Positions 22,391 through 28,009 of a stretch of 28,009 nucleotides of DNA are shown here, in pieces (position 1 is the first letter of the stretch; every line of letters starts with the position of its first letter). Below the pieces are notes generated by a model. The model was not told where the DNA came from, searched no databases, and was given only the letters and a program-made list of their open reading frames with translations. This DNA is from Myxococcota bacterium (GTDB lineage: Bacteria; Myxococcota_C; UBA6777). The stretch is from the NCBI GenBank assembly GCA_963169055.1, contig CAUJFU010000176.1, forward strand, positions 1 through 28,009, written 5' to 3'. The position numbers and the translations under genes were made by a program.

Positions 22391-22969
22391 ATGTCGCCCA
22401 AGCGGAAAGCCGAAACCGGCGCGTCCCCCCCAAGTGATACCCGTCACGGTTCACTTTTGCCTCTCGTAGGCCCACGCGCCCCCAACGCAGCCGAGAAACA
22501 AAAGATGCGTGTTGCTATCGGATCTCTGTCGATTGACCTTCCCGATACTTGGAGTGATCGGACGGTTCATACATTCGTCGCCCCTCGTGTGATCGATCCC
22601 CGCCAATCCCCCCACTTGCGCCTCGGTTCGGGATTCCGCGAAAACGTCGCCTTTAGCCGCGAACGCATCCGCCCCGGTCTCGGACCCCAAAAGTTCCTTA
22701 GCCAACAAATGGCCGAACTCAAAACCCGCTTGACGGGCTTTCGTATGCTCAACGAAGAACCCTGTACCTACTGCGGATTTGAAGCCTATAGCGTTTCCTA
22801 CCAGTTTATCTTGCGCGGACAACGCGTCGAAGTTTGTCAAATGCGTGTCGCCATCTTGACAAGACCCAACGAGGTCATGCTCTTTACAGGTACCTCTGCA
22901 GCGTCCGTCTTTGAATCCAAAAAACAAAACTTTGAAAAAGTTTTGCAGTCCATCGAGATCCCTGCCTAA
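22391..22969 (+). CDS. DcrB/DUF1795 (EagR-like) family protein
   Basis: This encodes 192 residues from the ATG at 22391, or 154 residues from the ATG at 22505. Neither start has a strong ribosome site. The family core begins only at MRVAIGSLSIDLPDTWSDRT (22505), so the shorter form is a real alternative. The core shows the usual order: a short beta strand, PDTWSDRTVHTFVAP, an F..SRERIRPG..P..FL helix region (QQMAELKTRL), and the C-terminal strand pattern VEVCQMRVAIL, then NEVMLFTGTS, ending FEKVLQSIEI. This fold includes DcrB and the EagR chaperones that guard type VI effector transmembrane segments. No type VI, Rhs or PAAR gene is seen here, so a specific role is not assigned. It is predicted to be cytoplasmic. 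Confidence 0.7.
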   Translation: MSPKRKAETGASPPSDTRHGSLLPLVGPRAPNAAEKQKMRVAIGSLSIDLPDTWSDRTVHTFVAPRVIDPRQSPHLRLGSGFRENVAFSRERIRPGLGPQKFLSQQMAELKTRLTGFRMLNEEPCTYCGFEAYSVSYQFILRGQRVEVCQMRVAILTRPNEVMLFTGTSAASVFESKKQNFEKVLQSIEIPA

Positions 22970-23011
22970 CCCCGTTATGCCGATGCACGCATGACGCCAA
23001 GGAGTCCACGG

Positions 23012-23419
23012 ATGACCAGTCCACGCGCAACACCCCTCATCCTCGTTGTTGATGACGACGCCGAATTACGACAAATGGTCATGGCTCACCTCAGTCAAAT
23101 GCACTGCGAACTCCTCGAAGCCCCCGACGGAGACGCCGGACTCTCCATGATCATTAGCCAACAGCCCGACCTGATCCTCCTCGATGTCCGTATGCCCGGA
23201 CTTTCGGGATGGGAAGTCGCCAAATACGTTCGAGAACACGAAGAGTATAACCACATCGGCTTGATCATGGTCACCGGTATCGGCGAGAACCTCAACGACC
23301 TCACCTCCCCACTCTACGGGGCGGACGAATACATCAACAAACCGTTCCAATTCTCCGAACTGGACTTCAAAATCCGAAAAACCCTCGCCAAACACCGCCG
23401 CGCCGCACAAAAAACATGA
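23012..23419 (+). CDS. Single-domain response regulator (CheY-like receiver)
   Basis: This encodes 135 residues. The ATG at 23012 is preceded by AAGGAG with a seven-base gap, a better site than the ATG seven codons upstream. It has all receiver hallmarks: acidic pocket Asp14-Asp15 in LVVDDDAELR, phospho-acceptor Asp58 in LILLDVRMPG, Thr88 in IMVTGIG, and Lys110 in INKPF. There is no output domain, so it acts by protein-protein contact or phospho-relay. No histidine kinase is in the window, so its partner is encoded elsewhere. It follows the DUF1795-type gene after 42 nt and precedes the metallophosphoesterase gene by 283 nt on the same strand. Confidence 0.93.
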   Translation: MTSPRATPLILVVDDDAELRQMVMAHLSQMHCELLEAPDGDAGLSMIISQQPDLILLDVRMPGLSGWEVAKYVREHEEYNHIGLIMVTGIGENLNDLTSPLYGADEYINKPFQFSELDFKIRKTLAKHRRAAQKT

Positions 23420-23702
23420 CAAACCAACCACCCTCCGCCTTCAATTGGCCTCTTTCTTTTCACTCCCGCTCTGTGTTATACACCCCCGTTGACGCTGCCT
23501 GTCTGTTTGTACCTTCCAACCCGACGGGTGGCCCTAGCGTTTCGATGGCTCCATCGCCCCTTGTTCTCTCGGTGGTCGCCCTCTGCCCAAGGCACAGCCT
23601 GTGGTTCGACAACGAAAGTTCAACGCCCTTGCTCAGATTAAACCGCGAAACCTCTTTGAACCTACCACACCCCACCAGCCCCGCGATGGAGGAGAGCCAG
23701 CG

Positions 23703-24440
23703 ATGCGGATAGGCATTCTTTCGGATATCCACGCCAACCTCGCCGCCCTTGAAACGGTGATGGAAGCCTTCCAAAAAAAATCCATTGAACGATACGTCTG
23801 TCTCGGTGATGTCGTTGGATACGGTGCCTCGCCCAACGAATGCTGCGATATCATCCGCGAGATATCTAGCCTCACGATCATGGGCAACCATGACGCCGCT
23901 GTATCGGGGAAAATGGATTATTCTTACTACTACGACCAAGCCAAACAAGCCCTCGATTGGACCGTCGAAGTCCTCCGTGAAGAACATCTCGCTTGGTTGC
24001 GCTCCCTCCCCTACCTCAAAAATGAACCCGATATCAACGTCTGCTTCTCTCACGGCGCTCCCATCCATCCCGAAGAATTCAACTACATCTTCAATATGGA
24101 ACAAGCCCGAGAAGCCTACCAACACAACAACGAACTCCTTCAAGTCACCTTCATCGGACACTCCCACCTCTGCCGCATCTTTGCCCACGACGGTGTCGAA
24201 GTCATCCAGATGGTCCCCGGCTTGATCGAACTCGACCCGCGCAAAAAGTACATCATCTCCGTCGGCTCCATCGGCCAACCACGCGATTACGATCCTCGCG
24301 CTGCTTACGCCATCTTTGACACCGAAAGCCGTACCTTCGAGCAATACCGCGTCGAATACGATATCGCTCTCAGCGCACGACGTGTCTTTGAAGCCCGATT
24401 GCCCGACGCCTTCGGAAAACGTCTGTTTGTAGGCATCTAA
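23703..24440 (+). CDS. Calcineurin-like metallophosphoesterase
   Basis: This encodes 245 residues. The ATG at 23703 follows GGAGGAG with about eight bases and opens MRIGILSDIHANLAAL, so there is no signal peptide. The two-metal site motifs are in order: D-x-H (Asp8, His10), GDVVGYG with Asp36, GNHD (61-64), SHGAP in the middle, and GHSH further on. The YfcE/YvnB-like size and the GDVVGYGASPNEC segment place it with cytoplasmic phosphodiesterases of broad specificity. The substrate is unknown. It may be cotranscribed with the receiver gene upstream. The frame stays open for 75 codons after the TAA stop because of the 36-bp tandem repeat that follows. A long minus-strand frame across this gene is a shadow. 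Confidence 0.92.
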   Translation: MRIGILSDIHANLAALETVMEAFQKKSIERYVCLGDVVGYGASPNECCDIIREISSLTIMGNHDAAVSGKMDYSYYYDQAKQALDWTVEVLREEHLAWLRSLPYLKNEPDINVCFSHGAPIHPEEFNYIFNMEQAREAYQHNNELLQVTFIGHSHLCRIFAHDGVEVIQMVPGLIELDPRKKYIISVGSIGQPRDYDPRAAYAIFDTESRTFEQYRVEYDIALSARRVFEARLPDAFGKRLFVGI

Positions 24441-24822
24441 ACCCATCCCCACAAATGCCTCACAAAACCTACCGCTCACCCCCGTAGCTTCGACCTCACC
24501 AAACCAATCGATCACCCCCGTAGCTTCGCTCCCACCAAACCTACCGCTCACCCCCGTAGCTTCGCCCCCACCAAACCTACCGCTCACCCCCGTAGCTTCG
24601 CTTTCCACAAAGCCCACCGATCACGCCCACAGCTTCGCCTCCACCGCGCCGACCGATCGCGTCCTTGACTTCGCCTCCACAAACACGATACACCACCCCT
24701 CCACAAAACAACGCACCTTGATCGGTGCATAAAATCACCTCTCTTCCGTCCAACGCGGGACACACGACGCCCGAATCCTCGGGAAAAGCCCGCAACACAA
24801 CCCGATAGGAGACCTTATACAC
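24441..24822 (+). other. 382-bp spacer between metallophosphoesterase and DOMON-like genes
   Basis: The first 245 bp are mostly a 36-bp tandem repeat (24463-24685). The rest holds a short inverted repeat GCACC/GGTGC at 24713-24728 and a weak possible promoter (TTGACT at 24665, TACACC at 24689). No gene with a ribosome site is seen on either strand. Confidence 0.55.
24463..24685 (+). repeat. 36-bp tandem repeat, about six copies
   Basis: The unit reads approximately CCTACCGCTCACCCCCGTAG followed by CTTCGCCCCCACCAAA. GTAGCTTCG occurs at 24484, 24520, 24556 and 24592, exactly 36 bp apart. A degenerate copy follows about 37 bp later and another near 24665. The first four copies are nearly identical. 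It lies wholly between genes. The period is a multiple of three, so frames through it stay open. Confidence 0.85.
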
Positions 24823-25638
24823 ATGACCCGACTTGCTTTGTCCTCTGCGCTCGCCCTGCTCGCCTTCTTCGCCCTCCCTCTCGCTTCATACGCCAACGAC
24901 ACCGTCACCTTCAAAGACCCCAAAGGCGACGACAACGGCCCCGGAAAGTACATCTATCCCACCAAAGGCGATTACCAAAAAGGCGACTTTGACCTCACCC
25001 AAGTCAAGATCACCGACAAAGGCAGCAACGTGGAATTCCGTATCACCGTCCGCAATCGCCTCCGCGATGTCTGGAACTCCCGATCATGGGGCGGAAATGG
25101 CTTTAGTGTCCAATTCGCCCAAGTCTACATCAAAACGGGAAAAGGCGGCCACAGCCAAGCACTCCCCGGGATGAACGTCCAATTCGCCAAAGGACATCGC
25201 TGGAACAAAGTCGTCCTGATCAGCCCCCAAAGCACCACCCGACTCAAAAGCGAAATCAACCTCAAAGCCCGCAAGTTCAAACAAGATATCGCTATTCCCA
25301 CCTCCACCAGCGCCTCCGGCAAAACCATGATCGCCATCGTCCCCAAATCTGCCCTCGGTGGCTTCAGCACCGCTTGGGGATTCCAAGTCCTCCTCCAAAG
25401 CAATGAAGGCTTCCCCACAAAAACCGACCTGCTCACCCGCCCTGTCAACGAATACAACGGCGAACACCGCTTTGGCGGCGGAAACGACGGAAACTGCGAT
25501 CCCCACGTCATCGATATGCTCGCTGGAAAAGGCCACGGCAACGATGGTGAAAAAGCAGAACAACACAAACAACTCTCTTCTTTCTCTTGTGAGGGTAACG
25601 GCAAACTCGCCACCATCCACATGGTTTACGCGAAATAA
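24823..25638 (+). CDS. Secreted glucodextranase-C / DOMON-like domain protein
   Basis: This encodes 271 residues. The ATG at 24823 has TAGGAG about ten bases upstream. Residues 1-24 are a signal peptide (SYA|N). The mature part starts with the family hallmark FKDPKGDDNGPGKYIYPT and KGDFDLTQVKI, which carries Asp-rich probable calcium ligands. The alternating beta pattern FRITVRNRL, FSVQFAQVYI, VVLISP and FQVLLQSNEG follows. This resembles the C-terminal domain of glucodextranase and DOMON-type sugar- or heme-binding sandwiches. The domain makes up nearly the whole protein and no hydrolase domain is attached. Two cysteines near the end (NCDPH and FSCEG) may form a disulfide. I infer a periplasmic or extracellular binding protein, with the ligand undetermined. 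Confidence 0.85.
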   Translation: MTRLALSSALALLAFFALPLASYANDTVTFKDPKGDDNGPGKYIYPTKGDYQKGDFDLTQVKITDKGSNVEFRITVRNRLRDVWNSRSWGGNGFSVQFAQVYIKTGKGGHSQALPGMNVQFAKGHRWNKVVLISPQSTTRLKSEINLKARKFKQDIAIPTSTSASGKTMIAIVPKSALGGFSTAWGFQVLLQSNEGFPTKTDLLTRPVNEYNGEHRFGGGNDGNCDPHVIDMLAGKGHGNDGEKAEQHKQLSSFSCEGNGKLATIHMVYAK

Positions 25639-26087
25639 TCCCCCTCGATCGACATCGTTTATCGCTCCCACCTCGCACACAAACTCTTATAATAACCCCC
25701 AACACGCCCTTGCTATCGAATCTTTCCCACCCAATGCGCCGCTTCACTCATGCGCTGAATCGCCCTTCAAAAAATCACGCCCCACAGCCCCTCACATTCA
25801 TAAAAAATGAAGCAATATTCAACATCTAGCAACGCAAAAAAACTCAACGGGGCGAAAAAAAGTTCAAAAAATTTATCATTCAAAAACAAAGACTTCATTC
25901 GCCAAAGCCACCCAAGGCTTGGTCTCAAGTGCGCAAATGGGTTGTGATCTTTTTCCAAGTTGTTTTATATTCGCCGCGCTTTTGCATCAGGATTGTCAGG
26001 ACGACAAGATTTTCCCTTTATTTTAGGGTAGATGCACAACGATCAGGGACAGATCGCCGCCCCCCCCTCCACAGGTAGAGTAAACGC
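25639..26087 (+). other. 449-bp AT-richer spacer with promoter for the barrel-protein gene
   Basis: No convincing gene is seen. The middle (25780-25900) is A-rich, unlike the surrounding coding DNA. A TATAAT at 25688 has no good -35. A well-formed promoter at 25942-25970 precedes the next gene. Its leader contains inverted repeats TTGTC/GACAA (25993-26007) and CCCT/AGGG (about 26014-26028). Confidence 0.5.
25942..25970 (+). promoter_or_regulatory. Promoter of the outer-membrane barrel gene
   Basis: TTGTGA (25942-25947) and TTATAT (25965-25970) are separated by exactly 17 bp in an AT-rich stretch. The predicted leader is about 110 nt and begins with the dyad TTGTC-AGGAC-GACAA at 25993-26007, which could be an operator or a 5' hairpin. 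Confidence 0.55.
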
Positions 26088-28009
26088 ATGCTTCGCCATC
26101 GCCTTCTTTGTTGGTTCCTCTTGATTGGTTTGTGGCTACAAACCCCCGCTGTTCGAGCAGATATCGCGAACTTTGACTTTGCAGGCCAGATTTTTACCAA
26201 GTGGCTGTATCGCAACAACGATTCGCAAGGGATCTTGTTCTTGGGCAACCCCGCCTTCAAGGACAACTTTTCGGGTGACAACGGTGTAGCTTCGGAGTTT
26301 GAGATGACGATCCGAGGCAAAGTCAGCCGCTACGTCACCGCAGGCGTTCGCATCAAAAGCCGTTTTGGCGCGTTGTGGCACAACTGGTGGGAAAACGGCG
26401 ATCTTCAACCGCTCGCCAACAATACGGGCGAATCCTTGGGGATGAACCATGCCGAATATATGAAGCTTCGGGGTTATTGGTTTCGTATCCGCGTCCCTGT
26501 AGACTTTGTGAACTTCGTTCATGTCGGTAGCTCGGACTATTCAGAGTTCAACGCGTGGACCGTTGGAAAAGTCCGATTTATCGACCGAGACAACGGCAAG
26601 GGCATCTTTGTGGACGGAAAGCTCGGAGAATGGCTGCATTATTACGGCGGAGTGATCCCTTTGCCAAAGATGTGGATCGGCCCGGGTTGGACCACAGGAC
26701 TCGGTGATACTGCCCTGACCAATCCTTTTTACAGCCAAGATTACGCCTACGCTGTTCGGCTCGACTTTACCGTCACCAGTTGGTTTTCGTTCAACATCGT
26801 TTCGATGGTCGCCGCCGACTGGGAAGCCAACCGCTACGATCCCGACTCGCTCGGAACCCTCAATCCCACAGGGGCCAAAGACGGGGCTGTCTCGCTCGCC
26901 AACCGCTTCTTTACCAACGCCACCACCCTCGACGCCAAGTTCGAGATCGGCGACAAAGTGACCGCTTATGCCTTTGCGGCCTACACATACAACCGCATCA
27001 ACGACGCCATCGACCCGATCACAGGCAAAGCCATCTACGCCACCAACCGCATCCCCGAAGGCGGTTTCTTTAGCTACGTCTGGCCTCAATCAGGCGGGTT
27101 GGCCTTGCGTGGGCGCGTCTTTATCGATGATCCTTTCGATGCTGGCCTCTCCTTCAAGCTTGAAGGATTTTATATTGGTTCCGAATTCAATTCGGCCTTT
27201 GGCGCACGCCGAGAAACAGACGTCCTGTTGACCGACGGATTCCTTGGAGGCGATCAGGTCCCCACCCTCAACGTCGCCAATGAATTCATGGACTTTGACG
27301 AACGATGGGCCGAAAGCATCATCGGTTGGGCCGGTGGCACCTTCATCACCGAACTCGCTCGGGACAGTCTCAAAGTCTTACTCGAAGGAACCTTTATTAC
27401 TTATACCACCAACAACCCCACAGGAAGCAACGGCGAACTGGTCCCTCGCCCCGTCGATAGCCTCTATCCAAGCTATCCCGGCCTTCATACGGGCCTGACC
27501 GATCTCGACTTCTTTAACAACGTCAACCGCCAAGACTTTGGCCGCGACTCCCGCAACGTCTACCGCCGCTATCAAGACCGCTACACCGTGATCCTCCGCC
27601 TTGCTCTTCGTTATACCGCTCCCGTTGGTCGGGGCCTTGAGCTGATCGCTTCGGGAAAATACATCCGCGACGTCGACACCCGCCAAAAGCAGATCGCGGA
27701 CGATGATTATGTCGGTGATCTGATCTTTGCGCATGGCGCGGTGGCTTACCCGATCGCCGACTGGTTGCGCGTCGAAGCGGGTTTCCATTTCTATCACTGG
27801 CGCGAAAATCGCGTCTTTGGAAACGACGAACAAGGATACTCGGGCTTTATCACCAACAAATACAAACCCTACCTCAAGCTCGGCTTTGACTTTGGGGGGG
27901 TCAAGATCAACTATTACCTCGAATATATCCATCGGGATCTACTGCGTGATCGTCACATCTCCGATCCCGCACAACGCATCCTCGAAGACCGATATTGGCG
28001 CGTTTGGCG
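26088..28009 (+). CDS. Putative outer-membrane beta-barrel protein, 3' end outside window (partial)
   Basis: An open frame of 640 codons runs from the ATG at 26088 to the right edge. The ribosome site (AGGTAGAG) is modest. Residues 1-24 are a signal peptide ending VRA|D, and the mature protein starts IANFDFAGQIFTKWLYRNND. The rest has alternating short hydrophobic/aromatic strands (GWTTGLGDT, RLDFTVTSWFSFNIV, VTAYAFAAYTYNRI, GLELIASGKYIRD, YLKLGFDFGGVKINYYLEYI), aromatic girdles of Tyr and Trp, and polar loops rich in Asp, Asn and Gly. Almost no cysteine is present. This is typical of a large outer-membrane porin or alginate-export-like barrel. I could not assign a family, and the substrate is unknown. 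The promoter at 25942-25970 suggests a separate transcript. Confidence 0.8.
   Translation, partial: MLRHRLLCWFLLIGLWLQTPAVRADIANFDFAGQIFTKWLYRNNDSQGILFLGNPAFKDNFSGDNGVASEFEMTIRGKVSRYVTAGVRIKSRFGALWHNWWENGDLQPLANNTGESLGMNHAEYMKLRGYWFRIRVPVDFVNFVHVGSSDYSEFNAWTVGKVRFIDRDNGKGIFVDGKLGEWLHYYGGVIPLPKMWIGPGWTTGLGDTALTNPFYSQDYAYAVRLDFTVTSWFSFNIVSMVAADWEANRYDPDSLGTLNPTGAKDGAVSLANRFFTNATTLDAKFEIGDKVTAYAFAAYTYNRINDAIDPITGKAIYATNRIPEGGFFSYVWPQSGGLALRGRVFIDDPFDAGLSFKLEGFYIGSEFNSAFGARRETDVLLTDGFLGGDQVPTLNVANEFMDFDERWAESIIGWAGGTFITELARDSLKVLLEGTFITYTTNNPTGSNGELVPRPVDSLYPSYPGLHTGLTDLDFFNNVNRQDFGRDSRNVYRRYQDRYTVILRLALRYTAPVGRGLELIASGKYIRDVDTRQKQIADDDYVGDLIFAHGAVAYPIADWLRVEAGFHFYHWRENRVFGNDEQGYSGFITNKYKPYLKLGFDFGGVKINYYLEYIHRDLLRDRHISDPAQRILEDRYWRVW

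Noticed and set aside
23416-23712. 98-codon plus-strand frame overlapping the receiver stop codon (ATGA) and the metallophosphoesterase start
   Set aside because: The overlap layout is tempting, but there is no ribosome site, the product has no recognisable character, and the frame runs past the strong start of the next gene.
23460-24617. 385-codon open frame on the minus strand with 12-residue repeats at its start
   Set aside because: It is antisense to the metallophosphoesterase, whose metal motifs are complete. The repeats are simply the complement of the 36-bp array, and no ribosome site precedes the start.
24463-24685. Possible CRISPR array
   Set aside because: The 36-bp units are directly contiguous with no unique spacers, and no cas genes are nearby.

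Overview
The window is about 28 kb of gene-dense bacterial DNA with ordinary Shine-Dalgarno sites. I recognised no rRNA, tRNA, CRISPR array, phage module or transposase gene. Lipoproteins, signal peptides, a putative outer-membrane barrel, TatB/TatC and parvulin-type foldase features indicate a double-membrane (Gram-negative) bacterium. The mix of a histone-deacetylase-family enzyme, a DUF2723 membrane protein, cysteine-rich secreted proteins and a single-domain response regulator fits a myxococcal or other deltaproteobacterial-type lineage. That placement is inference from gene content, not a phylogeny.

Layout, left: positions 1-2691 carry four minus-strand genes for exported proteins. Two of them share a CX3C...C...C...CX3C cysteine signature, and one of these continues into a long charged coiled coil. 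A transglutaminase-fold protein follows on the plus strand (2958-3632). Next comes a gene-free stretch (3633-4150) holding two diverged copies of a roughly 165-bp MITE-like repeat. A HerA/DUF853-type ATPase then overlaps cinA, and a divergent YrdC/Sua5-family protein follows.

Middle: a minus-strand run of five genes (read from 15151 down to 9145) encodes an HDAC-family hydrolase, a DUF2723 membrane protein, a zinc-ribbon/Tudor-like protein with its own strong promoter and leader hairpin, a parvulin-type lipoprotein and the alpha half of a class I fumarase-type Fe-S hydro-lyase. On the plus strand from 15341 are a homologue of the animal UPF0462/C4orf33 family and then tatB-tatC. TatC is greatly enlarged by a periplasmic-loop insertion and a long Pro/Ser-rich tail. 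It overlaps by 4 nt a gene for a MurA-fold protein that seems to lack the catalytic residues.

Right: a minus-strand gene encodes a membrane-anchored protein with seven PQPTGGFP repeats. Across a dyad-rich leader lie a small acidic protein, a DcrB/DUF1795-type protein, a CheY-like receiver and a metallophosphoesterase, all on the plus strand. A 36-bp tandem repeat follows, then a secreted glucodextranase-C/DOMON-like protein, and finally a putative outer-membrane barrel protein cut by the window edge.

I see no complete new defence or biosynthetic system. The most unusual items are the enlarged TatC with its translationally coupled degenerate MurA homologue, the paired CX3C secreted proteins, the MITE-like repeat pair, the repeat-rich envelope protein, and the frequent expansion of short 3n-length repeats in and between genes.
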